DNA from: Solirubrobacterales bacterium
GTDB taxonomy: Bacteria > Actinomycetota > Thermoleophilia > Solirubrobacterales > Solirubrobacteraceae
Length of the DNA stretch: 34,439 bases
Direction of reading: 5' to 3'
Assembly: GCA_025963935.1 (NCBI GenBank)
Contig: JAOPZV010000248.1
Location: forward strand, 1 to 34,439
Part shown: positions 15,889-24,667 of the stretch, one piece after another
Numbering within the stretch: position 1 is the first letter of the stretch
Layout: each line of letters begins with the position of its first letter
Notes under the pieces: generated by a model
Seen by the model: only the letters and a program-made list of their open reading frames with translations
Told to the model about the DNA's origin: nothing
Databases searched by the model: none
Position numbers and translations under genes: made by a program

Positions 15889-17453
15889 GTCCCGCGCTCG
15901 CGCAACTCGATGCGCCGGATCTTGCCGGTCAGCGTCTTCGGCAGCTCGGACGTGAACTCGATCAGCCTTGGATATGCGTATGCCGACAGCCGCTCGCGCA
16001 CGAACGCTTTGATCTCCTCGCCGAGATTCTCCGACGGATCGTGCCCCTCGGCGAGCACGATGAACGCCTTCACGACGTTGCCGCGGCGCTCGTCGGGAGT
16101 GGCGACGGCCGCCGCCTCGGCAACCGCCGGATGCTCCAGACACACGGACTCGACCTCGAAAGGCCCGATCCGGTAGCCGGCCGCGATGATCACGTCATCG
16201 GCGCGGCCCTCGTACCACACGTAGCCGTCCCCATCCATGCGAGCGGCGTCCTTCGTGTGGAACCACTCGCCGCCGAACGCCTCGGCGCTCGCCTCGGGCA
16301 GGCGCCAGTAGCCGAGTGGGTAGTGGGGGTTCGAACGCGCGCGCAGGCAGATCTCCCCGCGCTCGCCGGCCGGGACGGGGCTGTCGTCCTCGTCGAGGAT
16401 CGCCACGTCCCAGCCCGGCATAGGACGCCCCATCGATCCCTCTCGCACCTCCATCCACGGAAAGTTGCCACACAGTGGGTAGGACTCGGTGAGGCCGTAG
16501 AAGTCGAGGACGGTCAGCCCATATTGGCGGCGGAACCAGCGGATCGCCTCGGGGTTCAGGGGCTCCCCGGCCGAGCACACGATCCGGAACTGCTGCGGGT
16601 AGCGCTCGCCCGCGTCGTCGATCGCCATCATCGAGCGGATCGCCGTCGGGGTAGCAAACACGTTGCTCGCCTCGTGACGGGAGAGGAAGGCGAGCTGTCG
16701 GTGCGGGTCGAAGCCTCCCTCACGCTGATAGACGAGCTGAACCGCGCCGAGCCGCCAGGGACCCAACAGTGGGCAGATACCGGCCGCCCACGCCCACTCG
16801 CCCATGCCGTGGAAGCGCTCCCCATCCTGGACGTCGTGGCAGTGCAGGAACTCGTTGTGGGCCAGCACGTAGCGGTGGGCGTGCACGATGCCCTTTGCGA
16901 GACCCGTGGTCCCCGACGTGTAATAGAGCTGGGCCGGGTCCTCAGCCGCCGTGTCGGCCGTTTGGAAGCGATCGCTCTCCCGTCGCAGCGCTGCTGCGTC
17001 CAGCACGAGCACGCGCGGAACTGAGCGGCCGCTGAAGCGCGGCGCGTTGGCCGCGTCGGTGACGAGCAGCTTCGGCTGGGAGTCCCCGAGCCGGTGGGCT
17101 ATGCCATCGTCGCCGTAGAGGACCGACATCGATAGGAGGATCGCGCCGAGCTTCCACGTGGCGAAGAACACGGCCGCCGCCTCGGGCGTCGGCGGCAGCA
17201 CGACCGCCACACGGTCCCCTCGCTCCACGCCCAGCCCGCCAAGCAGGTTCGCCGCCTGGTTGGCGAGCGCCTGTAGCTCTCCCCAGTGCAGCTCGCGGAC
17301 AGTGCCGTCGTGATGCTCGTGCACCATCGCAAGGGCATCGGCCGGGCGACTGTCGCACACGTCGGCCGCGATGTTGTAGCGCGCGGGCACCTCCCAGCGA
17401 TGCTCGCGGCGCAGCTGCTCGTAGCGGTCTCCCCCGACTACCGTGACGCTCAT
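15885..17453 (-). CDS. Acyl-CoA synthetase (AMP-forming, acetyl/medium-chain type)
   Basis: A 522-aa ANL enzyme. The P-loop YTSGTTGLAKG is at 178-188; GEWAWAAGICPLLGPW, CSAGEPLNPEAIRWF, DFYGLTESYPLCGNFPWM, the hinge motif YEGRADDVIIAAGYRIGPFEVES and the catalytic Lys511 in KTLTGKIRR are all present. The GMGEWAW and AGEPLNPE segments resemble the acetyl-CoA/medium-chain acyl-CoA synthetase branch rather than the long-chain ligase at 6-8 kb. It would convert a carboxylic acid to its CoA ester. It overlaps the downstream SDR by 4 nt. No ribosome site is evident; TAGCCT lies 10 nt before the ATG. Confidence 0.92.
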   Translation of the reverse strand: MSVTVVGGDRYEQLRREHRWEVPARYNIAADVCDSRPADALAMVHEHHDGTVRELHWGELQALANQAANLLGGLGVERGDRVAVVLPPTPEAAAVFFATWKLGAILLSMSVLYGDDGIAHRLGDSQPKLLVTDAANAPRFSGRSVPRVLVLDAAALRRESDRFQTADTAAEDPAQLYYTSGTTGLAKGIVHAHRYVLAHNEFLHCHDVQDGERFHGMGEWAWAAGICPLLGPWRLGAVQLVYQREGGFDPHRQLAFLSRHEASNVFATPTAIRSMMAIDDAGERYPQQFRIVCSAGEPLNPEAIRWFRRQYGLTVLDFYGLTESYPLCGNFPWMEVREGSMGRPMPGWDVAILDEDDSPVPAGERGEICLRARSNPHYPLGYWRLPEASAEAFGGEWFHTKDAARMDGDGYVWYEGRADDVIIAAGYRIGPFEVESVCLEHPAVAEAAAVATPDERRGNVVKAFIVLAEGHDPSENLGEEIKAFVRERLSAYAYPRLIEFTSELPKTLTGKIRRIELRERGT

Positions 17454-17505
17454 GACGGATCGAAGGCTACGCGCTCAGGGGCGGCCGCGCGAGACGACCT
17501 CAGCG

Positions 17506-18366
17506 TCACGACTGGCGACCGCGTAGGTACCGTCGCAGGCCGTGAAAGCTCTGCCCGGGGGGCAGCGCCTGCTCGTATGCCGCCGCCGTCTCCCCGGCGG
17601 TTGAGCCGGCAACCGAAGCGGCCACGCGCGCCCGGATCGACGCCGCGAAGTCGCTCTCGTCGTCCTCAGCGGCCAGGCGCTCACCCGCATCGAGCTGCTC
17701 ACGAAGCTCGGCCAGGTGGCGCGCGACGTCGTCGTAGAGACCGAAGTGCGTCACGGCGAGCCTGCGCGGCGCCCAGGCTTCGATCAGCTCCAGCGACTCG
17801 CGCCACGCGTCGAGGTCGATGTCCGGCGGCGGCGTGGGTGCAAGCACAGCTCCCTCGCCGATCCGGACACCGGTGACATCGCCCGTGAAGGCGAATCCGC
17901 TCGGCTCGTGCAGGTAGGAGACGTGATGGGAGGCGTGTCCGGGCGTGTATGCGACGTGGAAGGGGCCGAGCGACTCGCCTCCACTGAGCACCCTGATGCG
18001 CTCCGGCGGAACTGGCGCGACCTCCCCCCACAGCCGCTCCATGTCCTCCCCGTACAGGCGGGTCGCGCTCTCGACCAGCCGGCCCGGATCGATCATGTGC
18101 GGGGCTCCGCGCTCGTGCACCCACACCTCGAGATCCGGATAGCGGCGGGCCAGCGAACCGCTCGCGCCCGCATGATCGAGATGAATGTGCGTCAGGGCCA
18201 GGACGCGCGGCGGGTGACGCTCGAGGACCGGGAGCAGCCGATCCAGACAGCTTGCCGGCCCCGGATCGACGAGCACGTCGCCGACACGCCACGCGCCGAT
18301 GACCTGCGCACGACCGAGATGCAGGAGATCGACGAGCTGCGGCTCGGCTGTCTCAGGCGCGCTCAT
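17506..18366 (-). CDS. MBL-fold metallo-hydrolase
   Basis: A 286-aa metallo-beta-lactamase-fold hydrolase started at ATG 18366 (MSAPETAEPQLVDLLHLG). The full zinc site is visible: THIHLDHAG (59-67), PGHASHH (His144), GD (162-163) and THFG (His207). VDPGPA and TPGHASHHVSY give it the look of glyoxalase II/MBL proteins of actinobacteria; the extended C-terminal helical part (about 215-286) is common in these. Substrate unknown, probably a thioester or lactone if its acyl-CoA neighbours are a guide. It starts 19 nt after the ExoD-like gene on the same strand, so they may be co-transcribed. Confidence 0.9.
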   Translation of the reverse strand: MSAPETAEPQLVDLLHLGRAQVIGAWRVGDVLVDPGPASCLDRLLPVLERHPPRVLALTHIHLDHAGASGSLARRYPDLEVWVHERGAPHMIDPGRLVESATRLYGEDMERLWGEVAPVPPERIRVLSGGESLGPFHVAYTPGHASHHVSYLHEPSGFAFTGDVTGVRIGEGAVLAPTPPPDIDLDAWRESLELIEAWAPRRLAVTHFGLYDDVARHLAELREQLDAGERLAAEDDESDFAASIRARVAASVAGSTAGETAAAYEQALPPGQSFHGLRRYLRGRQS

Positions 18367-18385
18367 CACGTCAGGCGGCTCGGTG

Positions 18386-19045
18386 CTACAGCAGGCTCCC
18401 GACGCCGTGTATTGCGGCGCTGCCGAGCACGATCTCGAGCACCACACCGGCTGCGCCGAGGATCAGCCCGACGACCACGACGATGAAGTCCTCGAGCAGC
18501 ACGCCGAGCGACAGCAGCACCACGCCGAGCGCGGGCAGCGTGTCCAGACCTGTGAAGGGAGGGGCCAGGAACGCCCCGGCGCTCCCTCCGAGCACGAGCA
18601 ACCCGAACACGGCGTTGCTCACACGATGATCGAACAGGAAGCGAAGGCGCGGCCGGGAAACCCGCTCCAGGCGCCGGATCCACCTCAACAAGGCGTCAAG
18701 GAACCGACGCCGCGCACCGCCCGCCAACTCGAGCCTGCGCCAGCGCTCGGGCAGCCAGATCTTCTTGCGACCGGCCAGCAGCTCGAGCGCGATGAGCATG
18801 GCGATGATCTCGAACACATGGGTCGCGCCGCCGGTGGGGAGCGGGAGCGCGGGCACACCCAGCAACAGGACGAAGATCAACGCGAAGCTCTTTGGCCCGA
18901 AGAGCTCGATCAGGCCCCCCAGGGTCTTCTCCGTGTCGCCGCTCAGCCACCGCTCGAGCTGCTCGCTGACCCGCTCCGGCGCCGCGGCTGAGTCCGTCGC
19001 GGCAGGCGCGGGCGTAAGCGGCGGCTGCTGAGGCGCGGGATGCAT
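18386..19045 (-). CDS. ExoD-like exopolysaccharide synthesis membrane protein
   Basis: About 219 aa from ATG 19045, with a Pro/Ala-rich N-terminus. The body matches the ExoD family: LIELFGPKSFALIFVLLLGVPALPLPTGG, a helix at FEIIAMLIALELLAGRKKIWLP, then RLRFLFDHRVSNAVFGLLVL and two terminal helices (PALGVVLLSLGVLLEDFIVVVVGLILG). ExoD was named from rhizobial exopolysaccharide and alkali-sensitivity mutants; its molecular activity is not established. The ORF track begins at 19222 and ATG 19066 is also possible; I prefer 19045 because TATCGT lies 7 nt upstream. It appears to lead a two-gene unit with the MBL hydrolase. Confidence 0.85.
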   Translation of the reverse strand: MHPAPQQPPLTPAPAATDSAAAPERVSEQLERWLSGDTEKTLGGLIELFGPKSFALIFVLLLGVPALPLPTGGATHVFEIIAMLIALELLAGRKKIWLPERWRRLELAGGARRRFLDALLRWIRRLERVSRPRLRFLFDHRVSNAVFGLLVLGGSAGAFLAPPFTGLDTLPALGVVLLSLGVLLEDFIVVVVGLILGAAGVVLEIVLGSAAIHGVGSLL

Positions 19046-19052
19046 TGCAGTG

Positions 19053-19058
19053 ACGATA
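19053..19058 (-). promoter_or_regulatory. Candidate -10 element for leaderless transcript of the ExoD-like gene
   Basis: TATCGT, then CACTGCA (7 nt), then the ATG at 19045. It was used in choosing the start, so the support is circular to a degree. Confidence 0.3.
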
Positions 19059-19502
19059 GTCGCCATCGCAGGCTCGGGCCGCACCCGCGTTTGAGGATGG
19101 ACTCGGCGTCGGGCGTGATCAAGCTCACAGACAAGCGTCGAGCGGTCAGGGATGCTCACGAACGGAACAAAAGCTGCTCGCGCGGCACGCCACGGGGGGT
19201 GGGGCGCGCCGGGCACGTGCAACGGGGACCGCTCCGGTACTCCTAGCCCCAGCGCTCTGCAGGGGGCATTGACGGAGCAATCCGGGGCGGTCCCATCCCT
19301 CGGGCCCCCGCTGAGGGGGGATCAGCGAGCGCCCACCGTTCACTTTAGCCAGAGCGTCGCCTCGAGCGGTGAGCCGTTTGCGCGGCTCGGCGTCCGCAAT
19401 TTCAAGAGCGCCAGGCGGGCCTCGAGCCCGGACGCCAGGTTTCGAGTCGCGTGCTTCCGGGTAGCTCGAGACATCTGGGAGACGTCTGAAAGGGTGCATC
19501 GC
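19059..19502. other. Long intergenic leader before the subtilase gene, no gene seen
   Basis: This stretch of over 400 nt separates the divergent ExoD-like and subtilase genes. The subtilase frame stays open back to 19152, but that part has no ribosome site, would hide the signal peptide, and reads as arbitrary GC-rich sequence. Around 19297-19330 two short competing hairpins can form (CCCCC-GCTGA-GGGGG, and GCTGA...TCAGC using the same loop). I see no recognised riboswitch and no clear promoter hexamers. Confidence 0.5.
19489..19494 (+). promoter_or_regulatory. Ribosome binding site that sets the subtilase start
   Basis: AAAGGG is 8 nt before the GTG at 19503, which places a signal peptide at the N-terminus. 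The nearby in-frame GTG at 19494 overlaps this site and is therefore unlikely. Confidence 0.6.
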
Positions 19503-22500
19503 GTGAACGGGGGAAAGTCGGGGGTGGCGCGGCGGTGGGCGCGCGCAACAGGGGCGGCGATACTCGCAAGTTTCACGCTTGGCGGCGGCGGGATACTGCT
19601 CGCCTCCAGTGCGACCGCCGCGAGTTGCGGCGGCTTCGAAAACCCATGCTCGCAGGAAACCTCGCAGCAGTTCGGCTACGGCAGCGTGCAGCGCCAGGAC
19701 ACCCCGAACGACCCCAGCTACGACCAGTCCGAGCCCGACACCCAGCAGCCGCCGGCCAACCGGTCCTCGAACTTCTACGACGAGCACTTCGACCTCTTCG
19801 GCTTCCCCTCACAGCTGACCCCGAACGCCGTCTACGCGGTCGGCCCGAACGCCGGCAAGCCGATGGTGGCCGGCTTCAACGCCGCGGGCGCGTGGAAGAC
19901 CGAGCGCGGCCGCCCCGAAGCGGTCGTCGCGATCCTCGACACGGGAATCGACTGGGGCCAGCAGGGACTGCGCGACAAGATCCACCTCAACACCGGCGAG
20001 CTGCCCTATCCGCAGCACGCCGACGGCTCGTCCTGCACCGCCTTCGACTGCAACGCAGACGGTGTGGTGAACGTCGAGGACTACGCGCAGGACCCGCGCG
20101 TCAGCCTGTCCTACGCCGGTCGCATCGGCCCCACCGGCCTGGTGACCGGACAGGACCTGATTCACGCGTTCGGCAACTGCCAGATCAGCTCCACCAGCCA
20201 CCTGATCGTTCAGTGCGTGACTGGCCAGCATTTCGACAACGACGCAAACGGATACGCCAACGACATCGCCGGGTGGAACTTCTTCGACAACACCAATGAT
20301 CCGACCGACCTCTCGAGCTACTTCGCCGCGCACCATCACGGCACCGGCCGCGCCGCCGACGCGACCGAACAGGGCAACGACGGGCAGGGCTCGATCGGCG
20401 TATGCCCCCGCTGCCAGGTCATGCCGGTGCGGATCTGGGACACGTTCGTCTCGGACGCCAACACCTTCGCGCTGGGAATCACCTACGGGACCGACAACGG
20501 GGCGAAGGTGATCGAGGGGGCCAACGGCAGCCTCTACCACTCGGCATTCGCCGAAGCCGCCTCGCAGTACGCCTACGACCACGGCGTCGTGCAGACCTTC
20601 TCCGGGGACGATCTCAACACCGGCAACCACAATTACCCGGCGAACTACGGCCACGCGATGCTGATCCAGGGCACGGTGCCTGACACGGTCGGGCTCGGCA
20701 CCGACTCGAGCCAATGGGTGCAGGGCGAGAAACTGTGCGGCGCAAGCGGCCAGCCGGCGTGCCTTGGCTCAAACGCCCCCGTCAGCACGTTCTTCCGCGG
20801 TGCCAACACCACGCAGTACGGCGGCAAGAGCTCGATCGCGATGGAGGGGCCGACTGGCTCGGTCAACACGAGCAAGGCGGCGGGAGCCGCCGCGCTGGTC
20901 GTCAGTGCGGGCCTCGACAAGGGCATCGCCTTGCGTCCCGACGAGACACGCGGTCTGCTCGAGCAGACCGCCGAGCGCGCGCTGGGGGGCAACACCGAAG
21001 GCGCCGGCGTGGCCGATCCGGGGGCGAACCCGACGCTCCCAGCCGACCAGCAGTGGACGTCGCACTTCGGCTGGGGACGAGCGAATATCGGTGCCGCCGT
21101 CGGGGCCGTGCAGAGCGGGAACATCCCGCCGGAGGCGGCGATCAACGGGCCCGACTGGTACGCGCCGCTGACCGGCGCGAGCGTGAAGATCACCGGACTC
21201 GCCAGGGCGCGCTTCGCCTCCGGCGGCCAGTTCCACTGGAAGCTCATGTGGGGAGCAGGAGAGGCGCCCTCATCGTGGACGGCGCTGCGCGAAGGCGACT
21301 CGAGCGGAAGCGTGACCGACTTCGGCTCGGTGGACCTGAACGCCGTGCGCACTGCCCTCGCCAGCTACGTGGTCCCACCGGACGCCGGTGGCCCGACCTT
21401 CGCGGCGGGGCAGACGAACCCGTTCCAGAAGGAGTTCACCGTGCAGCTGGAGGTCAACGGACACGGAATCGCGCTCACGGGCATCGACCGCCGGGTGTTC
21501 GAGACCTTCACCGACCCGACGCTCCTGCCGGGGTATCCGAAGCGGCTCGGCTCCGGCGGCGAATCGCCGACGCGCTATGCCGACCTCAAAGGCGACAACG
21601 TCCAGGAGCTCGTCGTTCCGGCCGAGGACGGCACGATCAGCGCCTACAAGCCGGACGGCTCGCAGCTACGTGGCTGGCCGCTTCGCACCCAGACCGAGCA
21701 GGCCGGCCTGGGGCACTCCGGCTCACCGGCCCTCGCGGCGATTGGCCTGCCGCGCGAGCCTCCGCGCGGCCCGCTGATCGCCGACCTCGCCGGCAACGGG
21801 CAGGCCGACGTGATCGTCGCCGGCGGAACCCACCTCTACGCGTGGCACGGCAACGGGACCCCTGTGGCCGGGTTCCCGGTCTCCTCGAACCCCGCATTCT
21901 GCGGACCAGCGCTCGAGGGCGACAGGAGCCACCCCAAGTGCGGCTTCCTCGCCGCGCCCTCGCTCGCCCACCTCGAGGGCTTCGGCAAGCGCCCGGACAT
22001 CGTCGAGCCGAGTCTCGACGGTCACCTTTACGCATGGCGTGCGAACGGCACGCCGGTTCCCGGCTACCCGGTGGCACTGGTCGACCCGGCACAGGTCGCG
22101 GCCGGCCAGCAGATGATCGCCGAGTCGATCAACAACGCCGCGATCGGCGACTTGACGGGCGCCGGTCACGACGACGTGGTGGTGGCGAGCAACGAGGTCT
22201 ACGGCGCTCCGGAAAACAGCGGCGACGTCAGCTTCGCGGGAGTCACCGCGGCCGCCGCCGGCAGCAGCGGGCGGCTGTATGCGATCAACGGGGCGACCGG
22301 CAAGATCATGACGGGCTGGCCCGTAGCGATGCCGGGGATCATCCAGAACGTGCTGCCGCTCGTCGGACCCGGACAGGATGCCGCGATCGCGAATATCGGC
22401 GGGCAGACGACGATCGTCGCGTCGGCCACCGGCGGCGCGCTCGAGGAGCTGAGCCCGACCGGACAGGTGCTGCGGACCATGCAGCAGACCGGCGCGCCGG

Positions 22501-23336
22501 CGTTCGGTGCGGCGTCGAACGCCACCGATCGCAGCGGCGCCATCAACCTGTTCGAGTCCGCCTCCGTCGGCGACCTGCTGGGAACGGGAACGCCCGACGT
22601 CGTCAAGTACGAGCTGTCTCTCAGCCAGGCCGCGAACCTGCTGCTCGTCGGCCAGAACTTCCCATACAACCATCTGATCGGTGCCTTCGACGGATCGACC
22701 GGTGCCACCCTCCCGGCCTTCCCGACTGTGACCGACGACTACCAGTTCCTGTCCGCCAACAACGTCGCCAAGATCGACCCGACATTGCCCAGCAACCAGA
22801 TAGTCACCGGCACCGGGCTGGGGCTGTTGCACGCCTACGACGGGGCTACCGGCGTAGACGTGTCCGGCTTCCCCAAGCAGACGGGCGGCTGGCTGGCCTC
22901 CCCCGCCTCGCTGTCATTGGACGGCCGGCTGGCCGACGTGACGCGCGAGGGATACCTCTTCCAGTGGCAGACGCAGGCGCCCGCATGCCAGAGCGAGTGG
23001 CCAAGCTTCCGTCACGACCAGCAGGGCAGCGGCAACTACAACCACGACGGCACGCCGCCGAACGCGCCCGGCGGCATGACGCTCACGGCGCTCGGCGGCG
23101 GACGCTACCGCCTGGCGTTCACGGCTCCCGGCGACAACGGACCATGTGGGACCCCCGCCGCGTACATCACGAACGTCAACGGCAGGACGCTGAACCTCGG
23201 CCTCGGGGCCCCGGTCCCCGGCGGCAGTGCGTTCAGCGCCGAAGTCTCGCTTCCGGCAGGCTCGCGCCGCCTCGTCCTGCAGGCGCGCGATGCGGCCGGA
23301 AACGTCGGTCCGTCGGCGAGCCTCGCCGTCCAATAG
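19503..23336 (+). CDS. Secreted subtilase-like (S8) protein with C-terminal FG-GAP/VCBS propeller
   Basis: A 1277-aa exported protein from GTG 19503. Residues 1-41 are a signal peptide (RRWAR, hydrophobic core, SSATAAS). The subtilase fold spans about 105-540: Asp146 in VAILDTGIDWG, His279 in HHGTGRAADATEQGNDG, and the terminal FGWGRANIGAAV. The Ser loop is unusual: TGSVNTSKAAGAAAL stands where GTSMAxPHVAGAAAL is expected, putting Ser453 at the catalytic place without the usual Met-Ala-x-Pro. The oxyanion Asn (AGN) is replaced by SGDD (Asp369). After a linker (about 540-670), some seven FG-GAP-like repeats follow (about 670-1165: IADLAGNGQADVIVAGG, YAWHGNGTPVAGFPV and so on), then an Ig/fibronectin-like end module. 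It is probably a surface or extracellular protein; proteolytic activity is likely but not certain. Confidence 0.9.
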   Translation: MNGGKSGVARRWARATGAAILASFTLGGGGILLASSATAASCGGFENPCSQETSQQFGYGSVQRQDTPNDPSYDQSEPDTQQPPANRSSNFYDEHFDLFGFPSQLTPNAVYAVGPNAGKPMVAGFNAAGAWKTERGRPEAVVAILDTGIDWGQQGLRDKIHLNTGELPYPQHADGSSCTAFDCNADGVVNVEDYAQDPRVSLSYAGRIGPTGLVTGQDLIHAFGNCQISSTSHLIVQCVTGQHFDNDANGYANDIAGWNFFDNTNDPTDLSSYFAAHHHGTGRAADATEQGNDGQGSIGVCPRCQVMPVRIWDTFVSDANTFALGITYGTDNGAKVIEGANGSLYHSAFAEAASQYAYDHGVVQTFSGDDLNTGNHNYPANYGHAMLIQGTVPDTVGLGTDSSQWVQGEKLCGASGQPACLGSNAPVSTFFRGANTTQYGGKSSIAMEGPTGSVNTSKAAGAAALVVSAGLDKGIALRPDETRGLLEQTAERALGGNTEGAGVADPGANPTLPADQQWTSHFGWGRANIGAAVGAVQSGNIPPEAAINGPDWYAPLTGASVKITGLARARFASGGQFHWKLMWGAGEAPSSWTALREGDSSGSVTDFGSVDLNAVRTALASYVVPPDAGGPTFAAGQTNPFQKEFTVQLEVNGHGIALTGIDRRVFETFTDPTLLPGYPKRLGSGGESPTRYADLKGDNVQELVVPAEDGTISAYKPDGSQLRGWPLRTQTEQAGLGHSGSPALAAIGLPREPPRGPLIADLAGNGQADVIVAGGTHLYAWHGNGTPVAGFPVSSNPAFCGPALEGDRSHPKCGFLAAPSLAHLEGFGKRPDIVEPSLDGHLYAWRANGTPVPGYPVALVDPAQVAAGQQMIAESINNAAIGDLTGAGHDDVVVASNEVYGAPENSGDVSFAGVTAAAAGSSGRLYAINGATGKIMTGWPVAMPGIIQNVLPLVGPGQDAAIANIGGQTTIVASATGGALEELSPTGQVLRTMQQTGAPAFGAASNATDRSGAINLFESASVGDLLGTGTPDVVKYELSLSQAANLLLVGQNFPYNHLIGAFDGSTGATLPAFPTVTDDYQFLSANNVAKIDPTLPSNQIVTGTGLGLLHAYDGATGVDVSGFPKQTGGWLASPASLSLDGRLADVTREGYLFQWQTQAPACQSEWPSFRHDQQGSGNYNHDGTPPNAPGGMTLTALGGGRYRLAFTAPGDNGPCGTPAAYITNVNGRTLNLGLGAPVPGGSAFSAEVSLPAGSRRLVLQARDAAGNVGPSASLAVQ

Positions 23337-23370
23337 CGGACGGGGGGACTCCGTTGAATGCGCGAGGCGC

Positions 23371-24456
23371 TCAGCGCCGCGTGAGACGCTCCGAGTCGTC
23401 GAGCGGTTCGGCGCGTGCTCCCTGCTCGGGGTCCGCGTCGCGATCTCGTGAGGTCAGGCGAGCGCGCAACGGTGGGAACGGTCGCCGGGGGTCCTGCCAT
23501 GCACTCGCTGTGGCCTGCTGCTCCCAAGCGCCTGGCCGATGCGGATCCTCGAGGGCAAACGGCATCTGAAGGATCCAGCCTTCGTGCACACCTGCCAGCG
23601 CATCGTGCAGCGCCTCGCAGCTCGTGAACCCGTGGGGGTCGAGCGGAGCGGCGACGTCGGTCCAGACGCGGTTGCCGGCTCGGCGCGCGCGCACCGGTAG
23701 GACGAGCGCCCCGGTCGAGAAGGCCAGCCGTGCGCTCCCGGAGGCGAGTGCAACCTGTTTGCCGAGAAAGCGTGTCTGGCGGCTCCCCGGCAGATCGAAG
23801 TGAAGCCGCACGATCTCGCCTCGCAACAGCAGAGACTCGAGAATGGGGAAGCATCCGCTCGACGGTACAAGCAGCTCCCCCCGTGCGCCCACTCCCTTCC
23901 GCCAACGCGCCAGCCGCCGCCCCCAGTAGTCGGGGGTCGGCTCCTCAAAGAACCATGGGCCGGCCACGGCATGGGCAATGTGACCACGCGAGGAGATCAC
24001 CGACATGGAATGGAAGTACGGCCCGAGATGGCACGAGCTGATCAGCACCGGGCGTCCGCTGCCCAGCGCCTGATCAAGGTGAGCACTCGAGGCCTGGTCG
24101 GTCTCGGCGGTCTTCCACGGCTGCCAGAACAGCGCCTTGTGAACCTGGCTCTCGATCACATACATGCGGGCAAGCCTCGTGGCATCCGCCGCCAGCATCG
24201 TCCCGGCGACGACGGCGTCCATCGCGGCGAGCGCAGCATCGCGCTCTCCCTCCCCTCGCTTCCACAGCCTGCGCCCGTGCGCTTCGGCCAGTCGTACGGC
24301 GAGCGCGTTCGGCAGCACGCGGTGAAGCAGGTCCGACGTCTTCACGCGCACGCGCAGAGGTGCGCCAGGCATGGGGGGAGGCTCCGGCGTGACCCCTACC
24401 TGCGCCAGGTCGGCGTGCAGTCCGGAACGCCGGCCTGTCACCGCGCTGCTCGGCAT
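23371..24456 (-). CDS. LpxL/PIM-type lysophospholipid acyltransferase-like protein
   Basis: A 361-aa protein resembling the bacterial lipid A/phosphatidylinositol mannoside acyltransferase family, which adds acyl chains to glycolipids at the inner face of the membrane. Resemblance lies in the order SGRPVLISSCHLGPYFHS (134-150), the substrate-cleft segment GELLVPSSGCFPILESLLLRGEIVRLHFDLPGS, and TRFLGKQVALASGSARLAFSTGALVLPVRARR. The HX4D/E catalytic pair is incomplete: His143 is followed by Phe148 instead of an acid, so activity or mechanism may differ. A GGAG site 5 nt before ATG 24456 supports the full ORF. It converges on the subtilase gene and diverges from the FHA gene. Confidence 0.72.
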   Translation of the reverse strand: MPSSAVTGRRSGLHADLAQVGVTPEPPPMPGAPLRVRVKTSDLLHRVLPNALAVRLAEAHGRRLWKRGEGERDAALAAMDAVVAGTMLAADATRLARMYVIESQVHKALFWQPWKTAETDQASSAHLDQALGSGRPVLISSCHLGPYFHSMSVISSRGHIAHAVAGPWFFEEPTPDYWGRRLARWRKGVGARGELLVPSSGCFPILESLLLRGEIVRLHFDLPGSRQTRFLGKQVALASGSARLAFSTGALVLPVRARRAGNRVWTDVAAPLDPHGFTSCEALHDALAGVHEGWILQMPFALEDPHRPGAWEQQATASAWQDPRRPFPPLRARLTSRDRDADPEQGARAEPLDDSERLTRR

Positions 24457-24546
24457 CGATGCTCCGCTTTGCGTCCCGCAGGAAGGTCGTGAGATCGCGA
24501 GAGCCTCCAGTCTCTCCCCTGTAACCCTATCGTTCCCTGTCGCGGC

Positions 24547-24586
24547 TTGCCAGCCGTTTCACCACGGCCGAGCAGCCCGCTGGCAA
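24547..24586. repeat. Inverted repeat in a divergent promoter region
   Basis: TTGCCAGC (24547-24554) and GCTGGCAA (24579-24586) are perfect 8-nt inverted copies separated by 24 nt, so their centres are 32 nt apart, about three helical turns. They lie between the divergent acyltransferase and FHA genes. They could be operator half-sites or a hairpin. Confidence 0.4.
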
Positions 24587-24667
24587 ACGTTCCTCACCGC
24601 ATGGCGGCGGCACGAGGAGCTGCGAGAGGGCATGGACATTGCGCCCGCCGTGCAGGAGACTTGTCGC

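Noticed and set aside
2501-17453. A single biosynthetic gene cluster built from the OMT, LLM, ligases, FMO and SDR
   Set aside because: The genes are on both strands in small units with unrelated signalling genes between them, and there is no core synthase such as PKS, NRPS or terpene cyclase.
19152-19502. 117-residue upstream extension of the subtilase ORF
   Set aside because: It would bury the signal peptide, lacks a ribosome site, and reads as arbitrary sequence; AAAGGG before GTG 19503 fits better.
21723-22832. 369-aa antisense ORF over the subtilase propeller
   Set aside because: Antisense frame kept open by high GC at third positions; composition is typical of shadow ORFs and it has no start signal.
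20714-23569. 951-aa plus-strand ORF inside the subtilase gene
   Set aside because: It is the +2 frame of a GC-rich gene; its translation is Arg/Ala/Gly-rich with no recognisable domain, whereas the other frame has signal peptide, subtilase and FG-GAP motifs.
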